A stretch of DNA of 64,000 nucleotides, from assembly GCF_000829455.1 (NCBI RefSeq), contig NZ_JXAK01000028.1, forward strand, positions 1-64,000, written 5' to 3'. Position 1 is the first letter of the stretch, and each line of letters opens with the position of its first letter. The notes below the pieces were generated by a model. It searched no databases. It had not been told where the DNA came from and saw only the letters and a program-made list of their open reading frames with translations. Below, in pieces: positions 15,604-24,078 of this stretch. This stretch comes from Gordoniibacillus kamchatkensis. Lineage in GTDB: Bacteria; Bacillota; Bacilli; Paenibacillales; NBRC-103111. Both the position numbers and the translations under genes were made by a program.

Positions 15604-16512
15604 TTAGCTCATCTTTGCAAGTGCAACTTCCCAGCCTGCGGAAGGCGGATGAAGCAGGTATTTATGCAGCTTGCCGTCGGCATCTTCAATTGCAACTCCG
15701 ATACCGTCCGGCTCAGGCAAAATATGCAAAATTTCGCCGTCCTGAACGAGATTTGCTGCAAGCGGAGCCAACACCGGAACTAATGCGTTCTCCAGCCATA
15801 TTCTCTCGCGATACCACCGCGGAGCGGGGATTGGTTCGGGATAGCCGCTGACGGGCGCACCGAGCTCGGCCGCCAATTGCTTGGGATCGCCGGGAAGCGT
15901 GCGCCCCTCGCCAATGGCCGCTACGAAACGAAGGCAAAATTCAACGGTGCGTATGACCTCGTCGTCATTCAGAGATCCGTTGGCATAACGAATTTCCACA
16001 GTGCCGATATCGAACCACGCCGCCAGATTGATTCCGCAGCGGTGAGACTGGGGGCGTCCTTTATGGCGGAGGGCGGCTTCCGCCCGTTCGGAACGGAACC
16101 GGTCCCGCATCTCCCGGGTAACGGGAGGGCAAAACGCCAGCCGATCTTCGCTTGTCTTCAGCAATGCCCTCACAGCTTCCTGATACAGCAAAGCGGCGTC
16201 GATAAAGCGGGGCACCGCATCCGGCCCCCAAGGCTCCAAACCGACGTGCACGTGAAGTCCGCAGTTCCAATTGGCTGTCGCCCCATGGGCCCGGAGCCGG
16301 GCAAGCATTTCGCGGATTTGCTCCCGGTCTTCCCACCGAAGCGGAGGCGGATTCAGCTCGCTGCCGGACTCCTCTCCGGTATCGTCGATTTGCCGTTCGT
16401 CCAGCGACATGATCCAGCCGGGCAACAGCTCCACAGTCTCCGGGGTACCGCCGACAAATTCAATTTCGACGCCGAATTGCAGGCTTCTCCAGTCTGTTCG
16501 CAAAGATTTCAT
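15604..16512 (-). CDS. Putative amidoligase (COOH-NH2 ligase-type)
   Basis: The 302-residue protein begins with FGVEIEFVGG and carries CGLHVHVG and INLAAWFDIGTVEIRYANGSL, features of the glutamine-synthetase-fold amidoligases (PF12224). These use ATP to join a carboxylate and an amine, and in some bacteria they make peptide modifications or cross-links. No second gene of such a system is adjacent, so the substrate is unknown. GAGAGGA lies before the ATG. The gene appears monocistronic. Confidence 0.8.
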   Translation of the reverse strand: MKSLRTDWRSLQFGVEIEFVGGTPETVELLPGWIMSLDERQIDDTGEESGSELNPPPLRWEDREQIREMLARLRAHGATANWNCGLHVHVGLEPWGPDAVPRFIDAALLYQEAVRALLKTSEDRLAFCPPVTREMRDRFRSERAEAALRHKGRPQSHRCGINLAAWFDIGTVEIRYANGSLNDDEVIRTVEFCLRFVAAIGEGRTLPGDPKQLAAELGAPVSGYPEPIPAPRWYRERIWLENALVPVLAPLAANLVQDGEILHILPEPDGIGVAIEDADGKLHKYLLHPPSAGWEVALAKMS

Positions 16513-16752
16513 CGTTTGCCATCCTCTCTTTTATCATTCCGAAACGAGTATCGTGTGAAAAGAGAGGAGGCGGGGCACGAGGTTACCGGGGGATTTTTTG
16601 TTTAGCCACAGCTGCTTTCCTCCTTTGGGATTTCAGGATTTCAACTTTTGCCGCACGCACGCAACTATTTTCGTTTTTGTCACGGCTAATAACAGGTTAC
16701 CATAACTTGCCAGGGGTGCAAACATGAAAACAGGAAATGTCAAATCGTTTGT

Positions 16753-17100
16753 GTGTGGATTGTCGTCAGTTCGGTTGTGTTCTCGGGCGTTGCTTACGCC
16801 GCTCCGGACGTTGTCAAGCTGATCGTCGACGGGAAAGCGGACAGTTTCTGGAAGCATCAGCTGGAAACGAAGGCGCTGATCGACATCGACGGTAAATTGG
16901 CGCAGCCGAACGCCGATGGAGGCCGCGTGGCACGCTGGAGAGATGCCAAGATTACGCTGGAACAGTACGCCGGAACGTGGAGACGGTACGAAGCCGTTGT
17001 CCCAATGGGCGATAAGTCCGGCCAAAAAGCCGACATTAAGCTTCGTTATGTAAGAGGAGAAGGATGGCGAGTGGACGAGGCGGTCGGGACGATTCGGTAA
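16753..17100 (+). CDS. Small secreted protein with disrupted signal peptide start
   Basis: The frame reads WIVVSSVVFSGVAYA, the second half of a signal peptide with an AYA cleavage site, followed by a mature region of about 98 residues (APDVVKLIVDGKADSFW onward) of unknown family. The GTG at 16753 would be an unlikely start. An ATG at 16724 with AGGGGTG upstream gives MKTGNVKSFV, which joins this frame if one base is missing at GTGTGTGG (16751-16758). The restored N-terminus is a normal signal peptide. Either an assembly error or a slippage site. Confidence 0.55.
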   Translation: MWIVVSSVVFSGVAYAAPDVVKLIVDGKADSFWKHQLETKALIDIDGKLAQPNADGGRVARWRDAKITLEQYAGTWRRYEAVVPMGDKSGQKADIKLRYVRGEGWRVDEAVGTIR

Positions 17101-17115
17101 TGGGCTGAAAAACCA

Positions 17116-17145
17116 TTGTATGTTCGCGGTTTGTTCGCATATAAT
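17116..17145 (+). promoter_or_regulatory. SigA-type promoter
   Basis: TTGTAT (17116-17121) and TATAAT (17140-17145) are 18 bases apart and lie about 70 bases before the small WYL-like gene. Confidence 0.6.
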
Positions 17146-17213
17146 CATATATAAGAACAAACGTTCCGATGGCGAGTACATAGCCGGAACAAAAGTTGGG
17201 GGCGATACGAACA

Positions 17214-17420
17214 ATGCTTCGGGAACTTCAACGTTACGTCGGACGTACAGTGGTTATGATTTACCTTGACCGCAGCGGCGTATTTACGAAACGAAAAGTG
17301 CGGATATACGGCATCCGCGATGGAATTGTCAACGTATATTGCTACGAACGGCGAGCCGTACGGACGCTTAAGGCGGAAAATATTCTGGCCGTTATGCCGG
17401 TGATGCGCCGCGCTTCCTAA
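17214..17420 (+). CDS. Small WYL-like conserved protein (68 aa)
   Basis: The protein reads MLRELQRYVGRTVVMIYLDRSG, then VRIYGIRDGIVNVYCYERRAVRTLKAENILAV. This pattern (IIYxDRxG, RAFxxANIL) resembles a minimal WYL-type beta barrel without a DNA-binding domain and is, to my knowledge, common in Paenibacillaceae. The ATG at 17214 is chosen; GGGGG lies 13-17 bases upstream. Function unknown; a ligand- or RNA-binding role is a guess from the fold. A terminator follows. Confidence 0.65.
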   Translation: MLRELQRYVGRTVVMIYLDRSGVFTKRKVRIYGIRDGIVNVYCYERRAVRTLKAENILAVMPVMRRAS

Positions 17421-17486
17421 GCCCGGTACCGTCAAGCGAAGCGAGGCTTCGCCATTTTTTGAGCCGCTCGCTATCCTCGTCAATCC

Positions 17487-17518
17487 ATCCCGCCGGCCTC
17501 GTGCTGGCGGGATTTTTA
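17487..17518 (+). terminator. Terminator of the small WYL-like gene
   Basis: ATCCCGCC pairs with GGCGGGAT and is followed by TTTTA. Confidence 0.8.
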
Positions 17519-17624
17519 CATTCGTCTCGTACACCGGTCCGGTCCTGTTCGCCGATTCGGTGTTTAAAACCGCGGCGAGCCGTCCAAACTGGTAACAACT
17601 CACTACAAGCGAGGAGCGAATGAA

Positions 17625-17762
17625 ATGAAAATAGCGATCTTCGTTCTCGTATGCTTAGGGACGATAGCTTTATCCGCCACCGTATTTGCGCAAGCTCAGG
17701 CCGGGGGAGGAACATCCTCGGTTACGGAAGCCGTGTACGGTAAAGGCGAACCGCTGAAATAA
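17625..17762 (+). CDS. Small exported peptide (45 aa)
   Basis: The peptide begins MKIAIFVLVCLGTIALSATVFAQ, a clear signal sequence with a likely cut after VFA. The short mature part ends EAVYGKGEPLK. GAGGAG lies upstream of the ATG at 17625, and a strong terminator follows, so this is a self-contained gene. The size and layout resemble Phr-type pro-peptides, but no Rap receptor gene is nearby, so a signalling role is only a possibility. Confidence 0.65.
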   Translation: MKIAIFVLVCLGTIALSATVFAQAQAGGGTSSVTEAVYGKGEPLK

Positions 17763-17773
17763 CGAGTAACGAA

Positions 17774-17809
17774 GGAAACCCCGGACAACAAGCCCGGGGG
17801 TTTCCTTTT
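17774..17809. terminator. Bidirectional terminator
   Basis: GGAAACCCCGG and CCGGGGGTTTCC form a long stem followed by TTTT. It lies between the small exported peptide and the convergent GGDEF-EAL gene. Confidence 0.85.
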
Positions 17810-17811
17810 CA

Positions 17812-19464
17812 TCAGGCGTCTTTTTCGTCATTGCGGAGCGGAGCGCGTTCGGGCAAGTCGTCGCGGGCTACAGGCTTGCAAATGTAATAGCCTTGCAGCC
17901 CCGGGCAATCCATTTCGACCAGCTTGACAAAATGGCGCGCTTCCTCGACGCCTTCAGCGACGACCTGCAGGTTAAGCGCCTTGGCCATGGCCAGCATGGC
18001 CGACACGAGCGCCGCGTTCATGTCGCGTATGAACGAGCGGTCGATTTTGACCGTGTCGATCGGCAGCAGCGTCAGCATGCTGAGCGACGAGTATCCGGCG
18101 CCGAAATCGTCAAGCGATATCGTAAAGCCTGCTTGCCGCAGGCGGTGAAGAATCGATTGGACCATATGTACGTTGTGCAGCACTACGCTCTCCGTAATTT
18201 CCAATTCCAGCGCGGACGGATCGACGCCTTCGGCTTGCAGCATGCGCAAAATGCGGTCCACGAAGCTTTCGTCGTGAAGCTGAATGCGCGAGATGTTGAC
18301 CGCTACTTTGAAGCCGGGGCCGTAGCGCTTGGACAGCTCGCGCCAATCGCGGCACGCCTGCCGGACCGCCCAGTCGCCGATCGGAATGATGAGGCCGGTT
18401 TCTTCGGCAACGGGTATGAACTCTTGCGGCGAGACGACTTCGGCGGGCGTCCGGTTCCAGCGCATGAGCGCCTCGCAGCCGACGATGCGGCGCTTGAACG
18501 GGTTGTAGATCGGCTGATACAGCAGCTCAAGCTCTCTGTTCTCGACAGCGTGCGACAAAGCGAGCTCGTAAGCGAATTTGACGACATGATCGTAGCGGGC
18601 GGCGGATTCGTATATGTGATACCGGCGGCGGCCCTCGCCCTTCGCTTGATACAGCGCGATGTCCGCATGCTTGAGCAGCGTCTGCACGTCTTCGCCGTCT
18701 TCGCGGATGGCGACGCCGACGCTGACGCCAACGGCGATTTGCCGGTCCTTCAGCGGGAAGGGAGCGCAGAACACGCTCAAAATCTCCTCAGCGACGCGCT
18801 CCGGGTCGGCCGCATTGCCGTGTGCGGCGAGGACGAACTCGTCTCCGCCAAGCCGAACGAGCGTATAGTCGTCGCCGAAACTGGCTCGCAGCCGGTCAGC
18901 CACCTCGACCAGCAGCGCGTCTCCGGCGTCATGGCCGAACGTATCGTTCAGCTTCTTGAAATGATCCAAGTCCAGCAGCATGATGCAGGAAAGCCCCGTC
19001 GCGTGCTCGAGCAAGTAACGCCGGTTGCCGAGCCCGGTCAGGTCGTCGTGATAAGCGTAATGACGGAGCAGCTCTTCGGTCTTTTTGAAAGCCGTAATGT
19101 CGCGGGTGACGCATACGACGTATTCGACTTCGCCGTCCTCGCCGAAAATCGGGGTGACGATGCTTTCGCCGCTCACCATCCCGTTCGGCATGACGACGCC
19201 GGCTTCAAACCGGATGGCCGTACGCTCAGCGACTGCGCGGGAATATTTGCGATGCAAATAGTGGGCCATTTGCTCGGAGTTTTTGGCGAAAAACGTACTC
19301 CCGACATCTTCCGTCGTAATGCCGCTAAAGCGAGTCGCAGGGCGGTTGACGTAGCTGTAAGTAAACTCCCCGTTTTCCACTTTCATGATATAGATCGAAT
19401 CGTCGATTTCATCGAGAAAGCGAGGCAGCTTGCGGAACAGTTGGCGCAGTGATGAAGTATCCAT
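17812..19464 (-). CDS. PAS-GGDEF-EAL cyclic-di-GMP enzyme
   Basis: The 550-residue protein has an N-terminal PAS domain (about 15-130, ending CVTRDITAFKKTEELL). A GGDEF domain follows, with DDLTGLGNRRYLLE and an intact RLGGDEF, then an EAL domain with CEALMRW, ITESVV, LDDFGAGYSSL and VKIDRSFI. Both catalytic signatures are intact, so it may make and degrade c-di-GMP; the usual RxxD inhibitory site before GGDEF is absent. The ATG at 19464 has AAGGAG upstream; the longer frame lacks a site. A c-di-GMP riboswitch occurs 2 kb away. Confidence 0.93.
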   Translation of the reverse strand: MDTSSLRQLFRKLPRFLDEIDDSIYIMKVENGEFTYSYVNRPATRFSGITTEDVGSTFFAKNSEQMAHYLHRKYSRAVAERTAIRFEAGVVMPNGMVSGESIVTPIFGEDGEVEYVVCVTRDITAFKKTEELLRHYAYHDDLTGLGNRRYLLEHATGLSCIMLLDLDHFKKLNDTFGHDAGDALLVEVADRLRASFGDDYTLVRLGGDEFVLAAHGNAADPERVAEEILSVFCAPFPLKDRQIAVGVSVGVAIREDGEDVQTLLKHADIALYQAKGEGRRRYHIYESAARYDHVVKFAYELALSHAVENRELELLYQPIYNPFKRRIVGCEALMRWNRTPAEVVSPQEFIPVAEETGLIIPIGDWAVRQACRDWRELSKRYGPGFKVAVNISRIQLHDESFVDRILRMLQAEGVDPSALELEITESVVLHNVHMVQSILHRLRQAGFTISLDDFGAGYSSLSMLTLLPIDTVKIDRSFIRDMNAALVSAMLAMAKALNLQVVAEGVEEARHFVKLVEMDCPGLQGYYICKPVARDDLPERAPLRNDEKDA

Positions 19465-19638
19465 GCGGGTACGACTCCTTTGGCCCTGGAGGGCTGCTAG
19501 CGATAGGGTGCGGCGGGAACGAAGTGTGGGAACAGTTGAACTTATTATACAATACAGGCCGCCGATAATTCGACAGGACCTCCAAAATTCCGGGAAAAAG
19601 GGCGTCGCCCGTGCTATACTGAAATAACGAAAAATGCT

Positions 19639-21237
19639 ATGCGGACTCGTATGGGGGAGACCGGATGCGGAGCAGGCTTCCGCACCGCCAGGCGATTCGC
19701 CGGGAAAGCGGGCGGAGCCGCAAGCAAAGGGGCGTTCTTTCAATTGGCATTATCCGTATGTTTGGGGGTTCTTCTCGCCATAGGGGCGATATTTCAAGGT
19801 TTTTTCGTTGAAACGGCCTATTTGCCGCTGCTGACCGTACTATGGCTAGGCTTCGGCGTCGCCGTCACCTTCTTTAAGTCCGGCAAATTATCGATCGTAC
19901 CTGTCCTCATCGCACTTATGGCCATCTTGTACGGAATTTCCGCATCGTATGGAGCCGATCGCGAGCAGGCTATGCTCGAAACGGCGAAGCTCTCCTTGCT
20001 TTTGCCGTTCGCGCTGTTGTTTTCCTGGCTTCCGGAGTGGCGAAGATGGCACTTGCTGCGCGTTATTCCCTGGATCGGAGCGGGATTGACGGCGGCGGGC
20101 GCGCTGCTGCATTTGGAGCGCAAAGGCCGGCTGGAATCGTTTCTGGAGTATGCGAACGCATTGGCGATTTTGCTGCTGGTCGCCTTGCTGATTTGCTTGT
20201 TTCTTTACATGAAAGAGTCGCGGGTGCGGGACTTGCTGCTGCTGGCGGCGAACGGTGCCGGCCTGCTGCTTACCTTTTCCCGTTCGGTATGGGTGTTGTG
20301 GCTGGTGTCCGTACTGGCCGTTCTGCTTCTATTTCCCGAGCTTCGGAAACGCAAGCCTTTGGTCTTTGTCGGTCTGGGGCATCTGTCAAGCTGGCTGTTG
20401 GCATCTGCCGTGAAGCGCGACCCGTTGTTTTTTGTGCAAAGGGTCAAAAGCATTCAGCCCGAAGCTTCGGAGCTGCAAATTCGGCTGATCTATTGGCGGG
20501 ACAGTCTCAACATTGTCCGTCACAGCTGGTGGCGAGGAACGGGCGGCGGGGGCTGGGGCATGCTGCAGCATCTGTACCAGTCGCAGGCCTACTACGTCAA
20601 ATACGTGCACAATCAATATTTGCAAATTTTGCTCGATACCGGAATTCCCGGGCTGCTCGTTTGGCTCGCCTTGATTGCAGTGTTTTATGAGACGGCCGGC
20701 AAGGCCGCCTTTCGCGCAGACGGACAAGGAGAGCGGAAGTATTGGGCCAAAGCGTCTTTGCTCCTTGTTTCGGTCATGCTGCTCCATGCCGGATTCGATT
20801 TCGACCTTAGCTTTCCCTTGCTGTTGTTCTTGCTGGTCGGGATGATGCTGATGCCGGAAAGCGTGCATCGTCCGGCTATTTCGCTCCGTCCTCCGGGAGT
20901 AAGGATCGGACTTGGCGTGTTGTCGCTCTGCGTTGCCGTAATCGGTTTCTGGTTTGCCGGGGGGTACCTGGAAAAGGTGGAGGGCGTCAATCTGGTGCTG
21001 GCCGGCAAGCTTCAGGAAGCTGGAATTCATTTGCAGTCGGCAGAAAATACGTTGCCTTGGTCCCATTCCGCCAAATACGAATCGGCGAAACGATATGTGC
21101 TGCTAGGCAATACGACGAAGGACCGCACCTACTACGAAGCCGCTCGGGCGGAGCTGAAGGCCGCTCTCAAGCTGGCGCCGCAGGACGAATTGTATGCATC
21201 GCTGCTGAATGATTTGAATAAGGCAATGCAGAAATAA
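19639..21237 (+). CDS. O-antigen ligase/polymerase-like membrane protein
   Basis: The 532-residue protein has about 11 hydrophobic helices with the Wzy_C region (LLLTFSRSVWVLWLVSVLAVLLL, then RLIYWRDSLNIVRHSWWRGTGGGGWG and YVHNQYLQILLDTGIPGLLVWL). The last 80 residues lie outside the membrane and look TPR-like (AGKLQEAGIHLQSAENTLP, YYEAARAELKAALKLAPQDE). It probably joins or polymerises lipid-linked glycans, perhaps for S-layer glycosylation or teichuronic-type polymers. The start is uncertain: no good ribosome site precedes ATG 19639, and ATG 19651 is an alternative. Confidence 0.82.
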   Translation: MRTRMGETGCGAGFRTARRFAGKAGGAASKGAFFQLALSVCLGVLLAIGAIFQGFFVETAYLPLLTVLWLGFGVAVTFFKSGKLSIVPVLIALMAILYGISASYGADREQAMLETAKLSLLLPFALLFSWLPEWRRWHLLRVIPWIGAGLTAAGALLHLERKGRLESFLEYANALAILLLVALLICLFLYMKESRVRDLLLLAANGAGLLLTFSRSVWVLWLVSVLAVLLLFPELRKRKPLVFVGLGHLSSWLLASAVKRDPLFFVQRVKSIQPEASELQIRLIYWRDSLNIVRHSWWRGTGGGGWGMLQHLYQSQAYYVKYVHNQYLQILLDTGIPGLLVWLALIAVFYETAGKAAFRADGQGERKYWAKASLLLVSVMLLHAGFDFDLSFPLLLFLLVGMMLMPESVHRPAISLRPPGVRIGLGVLSLCVAVIGFWFAGGYLEKVEGVNLVLAGKLQEAGIHLQSAENTLPWSHSAKYESAKRYVLLGNTTKDRTYYEAARAELKAALKLAPQDELYASLLNDLNKAMQK

Positions 21238-21321
21238 GTCGACTCTTGTCAGATAAGCACGACAATGATAAACTGGCTATGGATTAAATTTCCTGGAAAA
21301 ATGACTTCTTTCGCCAATGTA

Positions 21322-21408
21322 CGATAACGGCAAACCCGCCGAAAGGCGGCGACGCAAAGCCATGGGTCTAACTTCCTTGACGGGAACACGATTGCCAGGC
21401 TGCCGAAA
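21322..21408 (+). ncRNA. Cyclic-di-GMP-I (GEMM-I) riboswitch
   Basis: The sequence contains the GEMM-I core: ACGGCAAACCCGCC, GAAA, GGCGGCGACGCAAAGCCA, then GGGTCTAA, and on the 3' side ATTGCCAGGCTGCCG. The first helix is capped by a GAAA tetraloop, and the GACGCAAAGCC and GCCAGG segments correspond to the ligand pocket. It is followed directly by an intrinsic terminator and the SLH-protein gene, so ligand binding would alter read-through. The direction of control is not decided from sequence alone. Confidence 0.88.
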
Positions 21409-21420
21409 CGTTGCGACGGC

Positions 21421-21491
21421 CCTCTTTTCACAAAAGCAGGCGCGCAGCAAGTTTGTTCGTGCGCCCGCATTTTGCGGAAAGAGGTTTTTTT
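21421..21491 (+). terminator. Riboswitch expression-platform terminator
   Basis: CCTCTTT pairs with AAAGAGG, and inside this AGGCGCGC pairs with GTGCGCCC and GCATTTTGC closes further. Seven T residues follow. It lies between the c-di-GMP aptamer and the SLH gene start. Confidence 0.75.
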
Positions 21492-21551
21492 GCCGTTGTC
21501 TGCGGAGCGAGGAGTCCGGTTTGCGAAACGTTTCATTCGGAGAAGGAGAGG

Positions 21552-23909
21552 ATGAGGTTGAATTTGAAGACTTTGATCGCCAAAATCAGTTTTGGTCTGG
21601 CCTGCATGTGGATCGTCTCGTTGCTGCTGCCGGTTCTTTCTTGGGCGGCCTCGACGATGTGGCTGACGTATCAGCCGGCAACGGGGCGTTTAAGCGGTTT
21701 GGTATACGTCAACGATCCGAACAAAGTGAAGGTCACCGTATTCGACTCGGCGTATAGCCCTACCGCTGAGGACGGTACCGTCATTAGCGAAACGTACGAC
21801 GACAACAACGTGCGGATTCAGGAAAAAAAATACGATATTGCGTGGGGACCTAAGGCGCCCGGCAAAATTGATTTGACCGTTTGCGGGAATCCGGTGGAGG
21901 TGAAAACGTGGACGTCGCCAGTGAACGGCACGGTCAGTTATTACACTTATGACGGCTTCCGAACCGGTTCATACCGGTCGACGGGGCGGGAATATTTCTC
22001 CGAGCATCCGGCAGGCTCCTATCTCCCGAGCGGAGCGCGCCTGTTCAGCTTTACGCCGGAAAGAGATGCAACCACATATATGGGGCTGGAGCTTCCCGGA
22101 GACTGGTCGTATAACGGAACCAATCATACATCGGTGGATGCGAACAAGTTTGCGCTGTCCGACTTGGCTCTTACGGATGAGACTGCCAATCAGTCCGTAG
22201 CTTTGAAGGACTTGCAGCCGCTTCTGTTTGCCTCTATCGGAATGCTTGAGTTTCATACGGATCCCCTCGTTAAAGGCCACACGTATACGTTGAGCCTTTC
22301 GAGCACGAGCGGCGGGGACGAAATTTTGCTGCCTCGAGCCGGAAGCTACCGTGCAAACATCGATTTGGGACCCGCGGTTTGGAATTGGTACGGCACTACG
22401 GAAGTGAATTTCGACCAAATTCCGATCGGGAACGGGACGCCGGGCGGAACGGCCGATTCCCGTGACAACGGTTCGCCGTACGGAGACATGAGCGGCTGTA
22501 CGTCTTCGGGAGGCGGAACCGGCGATACCGGCGGCAGCGGCGGAGGCTCTGGCGATACCGGCGGCACCGGCGGCTCCGGTGGTACCGGCAGCACCGGCGG
22601 CGCATCGAATCCGTCCGGCGGCAACGGCGATGTCCAGGACGGCGACCATGGCGTGATTGTCGGCAAAGGAGCTGCAACCGTCATACATACAACGGATGAG
22701 AACGGAAAGAAAGTGACGCAGGTTATCCTGGATCCGGACCAATTAGGCCGGGCGTTGGGGCTGCTGAAAAATAAAGACCGCGGTGCGCAAACGGTATCTA
22801 TCGGTGTCGACGGAACCGGCGATTCGCCCCGGGTGGAGCTGCCGATGGCTAGCTTGGCCGATGCGATCCGGGACGTGCCTGATGCCGTTATCACGGTCAA
22901 ATCGGACACGGCCGGCTATGATCTCCCGGTCAAGCTTTTGGACGTGAACCGATTGGCCGGGCAGCTTGCGGTCCCGGACGCCAAAGGCATTACGATTACC
23001 GTTCAGATGGAGAGCGTAACCGGTACCGCAGCCGATGAAATGAAGCATAAAGGTGAAAATAAAGGCATCAAGCTGCTTGCCGCCCCGGTAGATTTCCGCG
23101 TGACGGCGGAGGCCGGCGGCAAGACGGTGGACATTCGCGATTTCGGCAACACTTATGTAAGCAGAACGGTTATCGTTCCCGCCGTCCTCGATCCTGCCAG
23201 CGCGACTGCGGCATTGTATAACCCGGATACGGGCGAGTATACGTTCGTTCCCGCGCAGTTTAACGTGAAAGACGGAAAAACCGAAGTGGTCATGAAACGA
23301 AACGGAAACAGCATCTATACCGTCGTTCAGGCGAAAAAATCGTTTGAAGATTTGGCCGGACATTGGGCCAGAGCGGACGTGGAGCTGCTGGCAGGCAAAT
23401 TATTGCTTGACGGCACGACAGACCATAATTTCACTCCCGAACGGGAAGTGACGAGAGCCGAGTTCGCTTCGATGCTCGTCCGCGCCTTGGGCCTTCCGGC
23501 AACGGCAAATCCCGCATCAACGTTCAAGGACGTAGATCAATCGGCTTGGTACGCCGGAAGCGTCGGTACGGCGGCCAAAGCCGGGCTGATCAACGGGTTT
23601 GAAGACGGAACGTTCCGCCCGAACGAGCGGATTTCCCGGGAGCAGATGGCGGTCATGGCGGTCAGAGCGCAACAGTTTGCCGGGAAGGCCGATGCCCCGT
23701 CCGGCAAGCAAGCGGCGGGTTCGCTGCCTTTTGCGGATAACAGCGCAATCAGCGCATGGGCTTTGCCGGCTGTCGCGCAAACGTGGGAAGCCGGCATCAT
23801 GAACGGAATCGCGGACAACAAGTTCGAACCCGCACAAAATGCGAACCGGGCTCAGGCGGCGGTCATATTGAAACGTCTGCTGCAGAGCATCCGATTCATC
23901 GACGGATAA
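21552..23909 (+). CDS. Secreted SLH-domain S-layer-type protein
   Basis: The 785-residue protein starts with a signal peptide ending LPVLSWA. A region of unknown fold follows (to about residue 310), then a low-complexity Gly/Thr/Ser linker, a further unknown domain with VDIRDFGNTYVSRTVIVP, and three C-terminal SLH domains (FEDLAGHWARADVELL, FKDVDQSAWYAGSV, FADNSAISAWALPAV). SLH domains bind pyruvylated secondary wall polymer, so the protein is displayed on the cell surface. ATG 21552 has GGAGAAGGAGAGG upstream. The c-di-GMP riboswitch and terminator control its leader, suggesting a role in adhesion or biofilm. Confidence 0.9.
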   Translation: MRLNLKTLIAKISFGLACMWIVSLLLPVLSWAASTMWLTYQPATGRLSGLVYVNDPNKVKVTVFDSAYSPTAEDGTVISETYDDNNVRIQEKKYDIAWGPKAPGKIDLTVCGNPVEVKTWTSPVNGTVSYYTYDGFRTGSYRSTGREYFSEHPAGSYLPSGARLFSFTPERDATTYMGLELPGDWSYNGTNHTSVDANKFALSDLALTDETANQSVALKDLQPLLFASIGMLEFHTDPLVKGHTYTLSLSSTSGGDEILLPRAGSYRANIDLGPAVWNWYGTTEVNFDQIPIGNGTPGGTADSRDNGSPYGDMSGCTSSGGGTGDTGGSGGGSGDTGGTGGSGGTGSTGGASNPSGGNGDVQDGDHGVIVGKGAATVIHTTDENGKKVTQVILDPDQLGRALGLLKNKDRGAQTVSIGVDGTGDSPRVELPMASLADAIRDVPDAVITVKSDTAGYDLPVKLLDVNRLAGQLAVPDAKGITITVQMESVTGTAADEMKHKGENKGIKLLAAPVDFRVTAEAGGKTVDIRDFGNTYVSRTVIVPAVLDPASATAALYNPDTGEYTFVPAQFNVKDGKTEVVMKRNGNSIYTVVQAKKSFEDLAGHWARADVELLAGKLLLDGTTDHNFTPEREVTRAEFASMLVRALGLPATANPASTFKDVDQSAWYAGSVGTAAKAGLINGFEDGTFRPNERISREQMAVMAVRAQQFAGKADAPSGKQAAGSLPFADNSAISAWALPAVAQTWEAGIMNGIADNKFEPAQNANRAQAAVILKRLLQSIRFIDG

Positions 23910-23920
23910 ACGTATGAACA

Positions 23921-23957
23921 AACCTTTGCCTTCCTGCCGGAGGCAAAGGTTTTTTTT
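23921..23957 (+). terminator. Terminator of the SLH-protein gene
   Basis: AACCTTTGCCT pairs with AGGCAAAGGTT and a run of T follows. Confidence 0.88.
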
Positions 23958-24078
23958 GCGTGAACAAAATGAATTTTATTCGTTTTAATTCCTTATACGT
24001 GGGGAAACCGGGAATCCGTAGTATGATAGGACAGCCGTTCACAATACGATTGGCTTTCATCGCAAAAGGGGTGAGAAC

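Noticed and set aside
17893-19452. 519-codon plus-strand frame opposite the GGDEF-EAL gene
   Set aside because: The minus strand encodes a complete PAS-GGDEF-EAL protein; the plus frame is its high-GC shadow.
21411-21551. Longer N-terminus for the SLH protein
   Set aside because: The frame is open by chance through the riboswitch terminator; the signal peptide and ribosome site define ATG 21552.
23958-24078. yybP-ykoY manganese riboswitch before the TerC gene
   Set aside because: The region has none of the conserved riboswitch blocks.
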